Source of the DNA: FW021-bin31 sp036278455
Lineage (GTDB): Bacteria; Bacteroidota; Bacteroidia; Chitinophagales; Chitinophagaceae
NCBI GenBank assembly: GCA_036278455.1
Contig: DASULB010000499.1
Location: forward strand, 1 to 5,903
DNA length: 5,903 bases
Direction: 5' to 3'
The position numbers and the translations under genes are program-made. The notes below the pieces were generated by a model, which was not told where the DNA came from, ran no database searches, and was given only the letters and a program-made list of their open reading frames with translations. This document shows, in pieces, positions 1 to 5,901 of this stretch; position 1 is the first letter of the stretch; each line of letters begins with the position of its first letter.

Positions 1-1
1 T

Positions 2-1051
2 TACAGGCTCTATCTCCAGCAAATATCCCATCAGGCCTTTAAAAAACCCGGAGACCTGGTCGGCTGGATGGGCGCCATGCAGGCGCAGGATTACCCCGGG
101 GCCAGATGGTCCATGGGCCTTCGACTGCCGGATACCACTGATGCTGCTATCGAAAAGGCCATCGGGGAAGGTAAAATCGTGCGTACCTGGATGATGCGCG
201 GCACACTGCATTTCGTAGCCCAAAAGGATATCAGGTGGATGTTAAAGCTCCTGACGCCACGGATTATCGCGGCCAGCGCCGGCCGCCACCGTCAACTTGA
301 ATTGGAGGAGACGGCTTTCTCGGGGAGTAAAAAACTCTTCGCGCGCGCGCTGAGAGATGGCCGGTCATTCACCAGAAAAGAGATGTACGCCCTGTTGGAA
401 GACGCCGGCATCTCCACCGCCGGTCAAAGGGGTATTCATATCCTGCAACGGCTGTGTCAGGATGGCTTACTTTGTTTTGCCAGCCACCAGGAAAAACAAC
501 CCGCCTTTGCCCTGTTGGAAGATTGGTTGCCTCCCGGTAAACAATTAACCCGGGACGAAGCCCTGGCCGAACTTACCCTGCGTTATTTCAGCAGCCATGG
601 CCCCGCTACGGTGCATGATTTCGCCTGGTGGTCGGGACTGAAGATCGCCGATGTAAAAGCCGGTCTGGACATGACAGCCTCCAGTCTCAGGACAATCACC
701 ATTGAGAAGACCGTTTACTGGATGCCACGGGAGATGGAACTCCCCACCGGCAAGGCAACCAAAACCTTTTTATTGCCTGGTTTTGATGAATACCTGCTTG
801 GATACAAAGACCGCAGTGCTGCCCTGGATCCAATGCATGCAAACAAAATCGTTCCGGGAAACAATGGCTTCTTTTATCCCACCGTTGTCATTGGCGGGCG
901 TGTAGTGGGGACCTGGAAACCGGTTGTTAAAAAAGATCATATCACCATCAGCGTAGCCCCGTTTGCCCCGCTAAGCAAAACACAGCAAAGGGCGATCAAT
1001 GCCGCCACCGGGCCTTACCGGGATTTTAGAGGAACAGTACCTGTCTCCTGA
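2..1051 (+). CDS. Winged-helix AlkZ/YcaQ-like DNA glycosylase family protein (5' end cut by window)
   Basis: This is a member of the winged-helix family (HTH_42, formerly DUF1006) that contains AlkZ and E. coli YcaQ, glycosylases that excise bulky alkylated bases and unhook interstrand crosslinks. The frame is open from base 2, and the 22 codons before the ATG at 68 already look like the family N-terminus (Leu-Tyr-Leu-Gln-Gln-Ile, then Pro-Gly-Asp-Leu-Val-Gly-Trp). The ATG at 68 is therefore internal and the real start lies before the window. The QxQ motif, catalytic in AlkZ, is visible as Gln-Ala-Gln at 80-88. Further family marks are 'MMRGTLHFV' (about 190-220), 'LLPGFDEYLLGYKDRS' (about 771-820) and a basic C-terminal Trp-Lys-Pro-Val-Val-Lys-Lys segment. 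At least 349 residues are present. Family assignment is firm. Glycosylase activity is inferred from the motif, and the substrate is unknown. Its stop is one base from that of the convergent DUF72 gene. Confidence 0.88.
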   Translation, partial: YRLYLQQISHQAFKKPGDLVGWMGAMQAQDYPGARWSMGLRLPDTTDAAIEKAIGEGKIVRTWMMRGTLHFVAQKDIRWMLKLLTPRIIAASAGRHRQLELEETAFSGSKKLFARALRDGRSFTRKEMYALLEDAGISTAGQRGIHILQRLCQDGLLCFASHQEKQPAFALLEDWLPPGKQLTRDEALAELTLRYFSSHGPATVHDFAWWSGLKIADVKAGLDMTASSLRTITIEKTVYWMPREMELPTGKATKTFLLPGFDEYLLGYKDRSAALDPMHANKIVPGNNGFFYPTVVIGGRVVGTWKPVVKKDHITISVAPFAPLSKTQQRAINAATGPYRDFRGTVPVS

Positions 1052-1052
1052 T

Positions 1053-1922
1053 TCAACCCGCTGCCGGAACCTTTAGTTTGAGCTTGAACTTCTTGTTTAG
1101 CTTTTTGATAAAATAAGCCGACAACAAAGGGGATTCCTTTTCAACATTCTGATGTACAAAGAAATGCAAGGATTGCAACCCCTGGGCCCTCCACGTGCCA
1201 ATGCGCTCCAGCCAATCATCCAGCCGGATGTAATCGCCGGGATGATTCGCCCCCACATAACGAATGAAGGCTGCACCGGAAGTCAGCCGCATATGGAGTA
1301 CGTCCCTCCTGCCGGCCGTATCCACGATGATAGCAGGTTTTTTTTCCTTTCGCAACAGCTCAAAAAGCTGTTCGCTTTCCTTTTCACCGGCAAACCAGGC
1401 GGCATTCCGCAGTTCCACCGCCAACGGTATGCCTTTGGGATAGCCTTTTACAAATTCCATCAGCCGGTCCAGGTTCTTAGGCCCAAAGTTGTCATGGAGT
1501 TGAAGAAAACTTATGCCTAAATGCTCTTCAAAACGGCTGATGGCGTCGCAGAACTCCATCAAGGGTCCTTTTACACCCAGCAAGCGTTTATAGTGACTGA
1601 TTAGTTGGGGAATCTTTGGATAGAACCTGAAATCTCCCGGCGTTTTGCTTCTCCATAACTTCACCTGTTCTGCGTCGGGCGACCGATAAAACGTAGCATT
1701 CAGTTCGATGGAGTTGAATTGGCTGGCGTAATAAAGCAACTCATCTTTCGTGCCGCGGGGATAAAAGCCCTTGAGGTCCTGCCGGTTCCATTTGGCACAG
1801 CCTACATATACTTCAAAGGGTGTATCCTTTTTATAAGAAGCCAATACGGCCTTCGTGTCAGGATGATCATCGGGCAGCGTGAAGTCTACGTCTTCGGGAT
1901 TTGTTACCTGGCCAAATTTCAT
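1053..1922 (-). CDS. DUF72 (YecE-like) family TIM-barrel protein
   Basis: This complete 289-residue protein belongs to DUF72, the family of E. coli YecE, which folds as a TIM barrel. I know of no established reaction for the family, so none is assigned. Family marks in order are Gly41-Cys-Ala-Lys-Trp45 with a following Phe-Tyr-Pro; 'FNSIELNATFY' at 69-79; 'PKIPQLISHYKRL' at 102-114, matching the usual Lys-hydrophobic-Pro...Thr/Ser-His segment; 'VELRNAAWF' at 169-177; and 'FIRYVG' and 'FFVHQN' near the C-terminus. About 35 residues precede the first barrel strand, making it slightly longer than YecE, and the end is Lys-rich (273-284), which may help it bind nucleic acid (inference). The ATG at 1922 is the natural start, because the upstream sequence turns AT-rich and a likely promoter sits about 50 bases further up. 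It appears to be a single-gene transcript. Confidence 0.9.
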   Translation of the reverse strand: MKFGQVTNPEDVDFTLPDDHPDTKAVLASYKKDTPFEVYVGCAKWNRQDLKGFYPRGTKDELLYYASQFNSIELNATFYRSPDAEQVKLWRSKTPGDFRFYPKIPQLISHYKRLLGVKGPLMEFCDAISRFEEHLGISFLQLHDNFGPKNLDRLMEFVKGYPKGIPLAVELRNAAWFAGEKESEQLFELLRKEKKPAIIVDTAGRRDVLHMRLTSGAAFIRYVGANHPGDYIRLDDWLERIGTWRAQGLQSLHFFVHQNVEKESPLLSAYFIKKLNKKFKLKLKVPAAG

Positions 1923-1970
1923 GATAATCAGTTGTTAATTCCAAGGTAAAGGTATAAAATCATTCAATTG

Positions 1971-1998
1971 CAAAGTAAAAGGTACCACGATGATGCAA
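1971..1998 (-). promoter_or_regulatory. Probable Bacteroidota-type promoter for the DUF72 gene
   Basis: On the minus strand a TTG (complement of 1996-1998) is followed after 18 bases by TACTTTG (complement of 1971-1977). This resembles the Bacteroidota -33 TTG / -7 TAnnTTTG promoter, but the -7 box has one base fewer between TA and TTTG than the consensus. Transcription would start near 1965 and leave a leader of about 40 bases before the ATG at 1922. The position suits the gene; the match is imperfect. Confidence 0.4.
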
Positions 1999-2090
1999 AT
2001 ATCGGGGCTACTCAAAACAAAACCTATCTTTTTGGATAAAAACTAAAAATGCTCAAAGCTCTGCTGATTCGTGAATGACCCCATGTTTTT

Positions 2091-2226
2091 TTTGAGAATA
2101 CTTAAATCTCTCCCCGCAATCCGTCAGAGTTCTATGGAAATACTAATGTAGTTGATGGTTGCGTACATTTACATAACAAGTCATTTAAGCAACCGCTTAG
2201 AAAAAAATTTCGCTATTTGAGAATAC
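2091..2226. repeat. 11-base direct repeat TTTGAGAATAC, two copies
   Basis: The exact copies are 2091-2101 and 2216-2226, 125 bases apart, both in the same orientation upstream of the XRE gene. The second copy ends 36 bases before the XRE start codon, a position suitable for an operator or part of a promoter. An exact repeat of this length is uncommon in about 340 bases, but the AT-rich context raises the chance of coincidence. A binding role for the XRE protein is only a possibility. Confidence 0.45.
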
Positions 2227-2250
2227 CTTTTTATATTTTCCTGTAAATGT
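2165..2250. repeat. Spaced inverted repeat with 9-base arms, plus a nested 5-base inverted repeat
   Basis: ACATTTACA at 2165-2173 is the exact reverse complement of TGTAAATGT at 2242-2250, with 68 bases between them. Inside lies a tighter palindrome, TAAGC at 2186-2190 and GCTTA at 2195-2199, separated by AACC. Both lie just upstream of the XRE start at 2263. XRE-type regulators bind small dyads as dimers, so these are candidate operator sites for self-control. The assignment is inferred from position alone. Confidence 0.35.
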
Positions 2251-2262
2251 CAAGACTGAATT

Positions 2263-2619
2263 ATGTCAACACTATTTGGTAGTAAGATCAAAAGACTTCG
2301 GAAAGAAAAACATATTCCCCAAAGACAGTTAGCTTCCATTTTGGAAATTGACACAGCAACCTATTGTAAAATCGAGAAAGGGGACAGAAGAACCAAACGA
2401 GAACAGGTTTTTACGCTTGCGAAATCCTTGCAGACTGACGCAAAAGAACTTCTGCGCTTGTGGTCTGCAGACAAAGTCTACGACATTATCGCTGAAGAAG
2501 ATGAAGCAACTCAAATTCTGAATGTGGTTTGTCGTAAGAGTATTGTAGAAAGGGGGGTTAAATCTCTTCTCCCGCCAAGCCGTTATCAATCTCGCCTTTT
2601 CGGCATTCCCAGCTTTTAA
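2263..2619 (+). CDS. XRE/Cro-type helix-turn-helix regulator, small and isolated
   Basis: This 118-residue protein starts at the ATG at 2263. Residues 7-65 form a complete HTH_3 (XRE) domain: 'KIKRLRKEKHIPQRQLA' leads into the turn at Ile27-Leu-Glu-Ile-Asp30, with recognition helix Thr31-Ala-Thr-Tyr-Cys-Lys-Ile-Glu-Lys and then Gly-Asp-Arg-Arg. The following Leu-Leu-Arg-Leu-Trp-Ser and acidic segment (66-82) resembles Bacteroidota XRE proteins that I recall lying beside DNA cytosine methyltransferases as possible restriction-modification controllers. No methyltransferase or nuclease is in this window, so that role is only a suggestion. The last 30 or so residues (from Cys90) do not look like the family and follow a run of six G bases at 2552-2557, so the tail may result from a frameshift. 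GC content is low (21 of 60 in 2281-2340), unlike its neighbours, which suggests acquisition by transfer. No good ribosome binding site is visible. Confidence 0.8.
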   Translation: MSTLFGSKIKRLRKEKHIPQRQLASILEIDTATYCKIEKGDRRTKREQVFTLAKSLQTDAKELLRLWSADKVYDIIAEEDEATQILNVVCRKSIVERGVKSLLPPSRYQSRLFGIPSF

Positions 2620-2692
2620 ATAAAGCTTACCGCTGGTGTCGTTCTAACCTGCTTGCGGCATGTTTTTTTGTAATTCTTTTGTTAACGGCTAA

Positions 2693-2723
2693 TTAAACGA
2701 TTGTTTAAATCAAACATTTGTTT
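2693..2723. promoter_or_regulatory. Candidate double operator for the TetR repressor
   Basis: Two similar dyads lie side by side. The first is TTAAAC-GATT-GTTTAA (2693-2708), a perfect palindrome with 6-base arms. The second is AAAC-ATTT-GTTT (2712-2723), with 4-base arms and the same 4-base spacing. Their centres are 17 bases apart. They cover both promoter elements of the TetR gene, so a bound repressor would block RNA polymerase. TetR-family proteins commonly bind such dyads at their own promoters; that this TetR binds here is inferred from position and symmetry. Confidence 0.65.
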
Positions 2724-2730
2724 AACTTTG
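2701..2730 (+). promoter_or_regulatory. Bacteroidota-type promoter of the efflux operon
   Basis: TTG at 2701-2703 and TAACTTTG at 2723-2730 match the Bacteroidota -33 (TTG/TTTG) and -7 (TAnnTTTG) elements, with 19 bases between them. Transcription should start around 2736, about 20 bases before the ATG at 2758. Both elements sit inside the inverted repeats described as operators. No second promoter of this type was found before the TolC or HlyD genes, so this is probably the promoter for the whole operon. Confidence 0.72.
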
Positions 2731-2757
2731 CGCCCTGAAATCAATATTCCTGTTGTC

Positions 2758-3390
2758 ATGGAATGGAGCGAAAAGCAATTGCAGATACTGAATGTGGCCG
2801 AAGATCTCTTTGCCAGCAAGGGCTATGAGGGAACTTCGGTGCGCGATATCGCCCAAAAGGCAGAGGTCAACGTGGCAATGATCTCCTATTATTTCGGATC
2901 CAAGGAGAAGCTGCTGGAGAGCCTGATACTGAATAAAACGGAGCGCACCAGTATGGTGCTGGCGGACCTGAGCCACAACAGGGAGCTGGATCCCTGGGAA
3001 AAAATGGACAGGATCGTAGATTATTATGTAGACCGGATGCTCGACAACCGAAACTTTCATACCATCATGAGCCGGCAGATGTCCATGGATCAGGATCCTG
3101 CTATTACCGAGATGCTGATCGGCGTCAAAAAGAAGAACACCGCCATGATCGCCGATATCATCCGGGAAGGGCAACAGAAGAAAATATTCCGGCAGGTGAA
3201 CACCGTTTTGACCATCTGTTCCATCGTGGGTACCATCTCCCAGGCTTCGATGTCCAGGCCCTTTTATGGCAGCCTGATGAAACTGGACCCCCATGACGAC
3301 GAAAGTTATTTCAGAAAGATACGCTCCAAACTGAAAGCGCATCTAAAATCATTACTCAGGGCACATCTGAGCATCACCGGTGAACAGTAA
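2758..3390 (+). CDS. TetR/AcrR-family transcriptional repressor of the efflux operon
   Basis: This 210-residue TetR-family protein has a canonical N-terminal domain: helix 1 'ILNVAEDLFASKGYEGTSV' (10-28), then the helix-turn-helix 'SVRDIAQKAEVNVAMISYYF' (27-46) and Lys-Glu-Lys-Leu-Leu (49-53). The C-terminal part (about 60-205) is helical and variable, and would hold the ligand pocket and dimer surface; the ligand cannot be told from sequence. The ATG at 2758 is chosen because an upstream in-frame TTG at 2701 lies inside the promoter and homologous sequence begins right at Glu2-Trp-Ser-Glu-Lys. It is the first gene of the operon, followed after 73 bases by the TolC-type gene. It most likely represses itself and the pump genes through the dyads at 2693-2723 and is released by a pump substrate (inference from family and layout). 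Confidence 0.92.
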   Translation: MEWSEKQLQILNVAEDLFASKGYEGTSVRDIAQKAEVNVAMISYYFGSKEKLLESLILNKTERTSMVLADLSHNRELDPWEKMDRIVDYYVDRMLDNRNFHTIMSRQMSMDQDPAITEMLIGVKKKNTAMIADIIREGQQKKIFRQVNTVLTICSIVGTISQASMSRPFYGSLMKLDPHDDESYFRKIRSKLKAHLKSLLRAHLSITGEQ

Positions 3391-3419
3391 AGCCCATTAT
3401 ATTGACGTTACTATGCATA

Positions 3420-3442
3420 TCCGCATGAATTTCCGCATGAAT
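3420..3442 (+). repeat. Short tandem repeat (TCCGCATGAAT, 12-base period) before the TolC-type gene
   Basis: TCCGCATGAAT occurs at 3420-3430 and again at 3432-3442, a tandem copy with a 12-base period. Each copy carries an ATG in the frame of the TolC-type gene, so the region offers several in-frame start codons (3413, 3425, 3437, 3464, 3491). It is probably leader sequence rather than protein, because the signal peptide begins at 3464. Confidence 0.6.
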
Positions 3443-3463
3443 CTCCATCAATACAAAACACAT

Positions 3464-4807
3464 ATGTCCGGTTTTTTTAAATTAAGGCGGATGAGCCTGC
3501 TGGCTTCTTTTGCCCTTGTGTTACTGAGTCCCGCGGTATACGGGCAGGATTCCACCCACCTCACGCTGGCCCAGGCGATCACCCAGGGCCTTGACAGCAG
3601 CAAGACCCTCAGGCTTTCCGGCGCCAAAGTACAGGAAGCGATCGCGCGCTACGCCGAGGTAAGGGACAAGCGGCTGCCGCAGATCAAGGCCAGCTTTATG
3701 GCCAGCGAGGCCTTTATCCCCACCCGCAAGCTGCAGATCGCGGGGCTGATGAAAAAGCCCGTCAGGCTGCCTGCCACCAGCATGCTGGATCTGGGCACCT
3801 TCGGGGTGACGGAGACCATTTTCGGTGGCAACAAGCTGCGCTATGCGGAGACCTCCGAGGAGTTGCTCAAAAAGATCGCTACCCTGAACGTATCCAGTGA
3901 CACCCAACAGGTCACCCTGACCATCATCCAGTCCTATATCAACCTGTACAAGATCGATGAGAATTTAAAGATCATCGCCCGGAACCTCCAGGACATCCAG
4001 GGACGCCTGGAGGAGACCGTCAAGTTCAAGAACCAGGGGCTGGCCACCGAGAATGACGTACTCCGTTTTGAGCTGCAGAAGGCCAACGTGGAGCTCACCC
4101 GGATCGACCTGGAGAACAACCGCGCCGTCGCCAATTACGCCATGGATGTGTTGCTGGGGATGCCGGAGACCACCGTGCTCAAGGTGGACAGCATCGGCCA
4201 TCAGCAGCCGGTACCTCCCCTGCAGACATGGGTCACCGAGGCCTTGCGGAACCGCCAGGACCTGGCCACCTATCAATACCAGAACAAGCTCAGCGAGGTG
4301 GGCATTAAAAACCTGAAAGCCGATAAGCTGCCGACGCTGGGCGCCGGGTTCACCACCTATTACCTGAACCCCAATAAACAGTTCTTTCCGCCGGCCCACA
4401 GCTTTCTGATACCCATGACCCTCGGGCTCAGCCTGAACTGGAATATCTCCAGCCTCTATACCACCAAACATAAGGTCACAGAAGCCAGGGTCAGGCAGCA
4501 GGAGGTCCATACCATGGAAAGCGCCACCGCCGATAAGATCAGGATGAGCGTGAATAAGAACTACCACGGATACCTGCAGACGCTGCAGAAGATCCGGGTG
4601 CTGGGGACCGCCGTCACCCAGGCGCGTGAGAATGACCGGATCATGGAGCTCAAATACCGCAACCAGCTGGCCACCACCACGGACCGCATCGACGCCCAGA
4701 CGATGCTTTACCAGTCGCTGGTGAACCTGGGGCTTGCCAAGGCGGATGCCGCCATTGCTTATTACCAGCTGCTCCGCTCGGCGGGGACGCTCTCCCAACA
4801 GCTATAA
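3464..4807 (+). CDS. TolC-family outer-membrane efflux channel
   Basis: This 447-residue protein is an outer-membrane factor of the TolC/OEP type, the exit duct of a tripartite pump. From the ATG at 3464 it has a clean signal peptide: basic Lys6-Leu-Arg-Arg, a hydrophobic stretch 'MSLLASFALVLLSPAV' (10-25) and likely cleavage after Gly27. There is no lipobox cysteine. Two OEP repeats follow, about 32-235 and 250-445. The first contains 'GLATENDVLRFELQKANVEL' (192-211), the second 'QLATTTDRIDAQTMLYQSLV' (401-420), the equivalent coiled-coil positions, and the end is 'YYQLLRSAGTL'. A GTG at 3380 overlapping the TetR end would add 28 unlike residues before the signal peptide; ATGs at 3413, 3425, 3437 and 3491 are alternatives. 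Two stop codons (TAA TAA) end the gene, and the adaptor gene starts 38 bases on. Confidence 0.92.
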   Translation: MSGFFKLRRMSLLASFALVLLSPAVYGQDSTHLTLAQAITQGLDSSKTLRLSGAKVQEAIARYAEVRDKRLPQIKASFMASEAFIPTRKLQIAGLMKKPVRLPATSMLDLGTFGVTETIFGGNKLRYAETSEELLKKIATLNVSSDTQQVTLTIIQSYINLYKIDENLKIIARNLQDIQGRLEETVKFKNQGLATENDVLRFELQKANVELTRIDLENNRAVANYAMDVLLGMPETTVLKVDSIGHQQPVPPLQTWVTEALRNRQDLATYQYQNKLSEVGIKNLKADKLPTLGAGFTTYYLNPNKQFFPPAHSFLIPMTLGLSLNWNISSLYTTKHKVTEARVRQQEVHTMESATADKIRMSVNKNYHGYLQTLQKIRVLGTAVTQARENDRIMELKYRNQLATTTDRIDAQTMLYQSLVNLGLAKADAAIAYYQLLRSAGTLSQQL

Positions 4808-4845
4808 TAATTTTTTTATAACATAAACATATCCATAAACAGATC

Positions 4846-5901
4846 ATGGAACAAACTGCAAAAAAGAAAAAAAGCCCCGCCAAGAGAATCGTGCCCATCC
4901 TGCTCATCCTGGTGCTGTTGGGAGGGATCATCTTCGGTATCCGGGAATTCATCTATTACAGCCATTATGATACGACCGATGACGCCCAGGTGGATGGGGA
5001 CATCAGCCCTGTGGTAGCGCGTGTGGGCGGCTATGTGCAACAGATCCGTTTCCGGGATAACCAGCATGTAAACGCCGGGGACACCCTGGTGGTGCTGGAT
5101 GACCGGGATTATACCATCAAGGTGGAACAGGCGGAGGCAGCGCTCGCCTCTGCCAGGGCGCAGGTGAATGTCTCCCAGTCCCATGTAGGCAGCATGAGGG
5201 CCAACGTCCCGCCGGCACAGGCGGACGTCACCGCCCTGAAGGCCAGGCTCTGGAAAGTGACCCAGGACTTCAACCGCTACCAGAACCTGCTGGAGGGCCA
5301 CGCCATCACCCAGTCGCAATTTGACGCCGTCAAGGCAGAGAAAGAAGCAGCGGCGGCCCAGTTGGCGGCGGCCCGGACACAGGTGGCCGCCATCGGCAAA
5401 CAGGTAGGCGCTTCCAGGCAGCAGGTGGCCGCCTCCCGGTCGGAGATAGCCTCTGCCGAGGCCGCCGTGGACTTTGCCAAACTGCAGTTGTCCTATACGG
5501 TGATCACGGCCCCTGTATCGGGCGTTGCCTCCAAACGCAACATCCAGGTGGGGCAGCTGGTGCAGCCGGGACAGAACATGTTCGCCATCGTCAACGACAG
5601 CAGCATTTATGTGACGGCCAATTTTAAGGAGACCCAGCTGGCGGAGATGAAGGTGGGGCAGCCTGCGGAAATAGACGTGGACGCCTATCCGGATCATCAC
5701 TTTACCGGGGAGGTGGAATCCTTCTCCGGGGCTACCGGCGCCAAGTTCTCCCTGCTGCCGCCGGACAATGCCACCGGCAACTTTGTCAAGGTGGTGCAGC
5801 GCCTGCCGGTGCGCATCAAATTTGACAGCCTTACCGAGGAGTGGCAGCGGAAGCTCAGCCCCGGGCTGAGCGTGAGCGTGCAGGTAAGGGTAAAAAAGTG
5901 A
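4846..5901 (+). CDS. EmrA/HlyD-type periplasmic adaptor of an efflux pump
   Basis: This 351-residue membrane-fusion protein joins an inner-membrane pump to the TolC-type channel. It begins with a Lys-rich cytoplasmic stretch (5-14), then one membrane helix (about 15-38). 'TTDDAQVDGDISPV' (43-56) opens the first half of the lipoyl-type domain, which continues to Leu-Asp-Asp-Arg-Asp-Tyr (84-89). A long alpha-hairpin follows (about 92-217), Ala-rich with heptad-like units at 185-205. 'ITAPVSGVASKRNIQVGQLV' (220-239) closes the lipoyl domain, and the beta-barrel includes 'FSLLPPDNATGNFVKVVQRL' (301-320), a hallmark of EmrA-like adaptors that work with DHA2-type MFS pumps. It is complete, ending in TGA at 5899-5901. 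The pump gene should follow directly but lies outside the window. Substrates cannot be told from the sequence. The symbol emrA is withheld because orthology is unproven. Confidence 0.93.
   Translation: MEQTAKKKKSPAKRIVPILLILVLLGGIIFGIREFIYYSHYDTTDDAQVDGDISPVVARVGGYVQQIRFRDNQHVNAGDTLVVLDDRDYTIKVEQAEAALASARAQVNVSQSHVGSMRANVPPAQADVTALKARLWKVTQDFNRYQNLLEGHAITQSQFDAVKAEKEAAAAQLAAARTQVAAIGKQVGASRQQVAASRSEIASAEAAVDFAKLQLSYTVITAPVSGVASKRNIQVGQLVQPGQNMFAIVNDSSIYVTANFKETQLAEMKVGQPAEIDVDAYPDHHFTGEVESFSGATGAKFSLLPPDNATGNFVKVVQRLPVRIKFDSLTEEWQRKLSPGLSVSVQVRVKK

Larger units (their letters stand above)
1923..2262. other. AT-rich 340-base region without genes
   Basis: This lies between the divergently read DUF72 and XRE genes, so it should carry a promoter for each. 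No plausible protein frame or RNA gene is visible. Composition drops here: 21 of 60 bases are G or C in 2041-2100 and 19 of 60 in 2161-2220, against 38 of 60 in 5161-5220 of the efflux operon. It contains the probable DUF72 promoter (1971-1998), an 11-base direct repeat (2091 and 2216) and a spaced inverted repeat (2165 and 2242). A weak candidate -7 box for the XRE gene, TATATTTT, lies at 2232-2239, but no good -33 element fits it. Some of the region may be decayed or imported DNA (inference). Confidence 0.6.

Noticed and set aside
1338..1345. Run of eight T (A8 on the coding strand) in the DUF72 gene, a possible slippage site
   Set aside because: The reading frame and family motifs continue unbroken on both sides, so there is no sign of a frameshift.
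1923..2262. Search for tRNA, small RNA, CRISPR or insertion-sequence ends in the gene-free stretch
   Set aside because: No cloverleaf, regular repeat array, transposase fragment or terminal inverted repeat with target duplication could be seen.
2611..2627. Hairpin AGCTTT-TAAAT-AAAGCT across the XRE stop codon
   Set aside because: The arms are perfect but only six AT-rich pairs, and no T run follows; probably chance.
2629..2668. Possible terminator after the XRE gene (CCGC...GCGG then a T7 run)
   Set aside because: The stem is only four pairs with a loop of about 21 bases, too weak to support an intrinsic terminator.
2701..2757. Upstream in-frame TTG start giving a 229-residue TetR protein
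   Set aside because: The TTG is part of the promoter's -33 element and the dyads; transcription would begin after it, and the added residues do not resemble the family.
2722..3342. Long minus-strand open frame of 206 codons
   Set aside because: It lies antisense to the well-supported TetR gene and its His/Gln-rich translation resembles no family.
3965..4798. Long minus-strand open frame of 277 codons
   Set aside because: It is antisense to the TolC-type gene; such frames arise from GC-biased third codon positions, and the translation has no recognisable domain.
4816..5700. Long minus-strand open frame of 294 codons
   Set aside because: It is antisense to the adaptor gene; the His/Gly/Leu-rich low-complexity translation is an artefact of the opposite strand.
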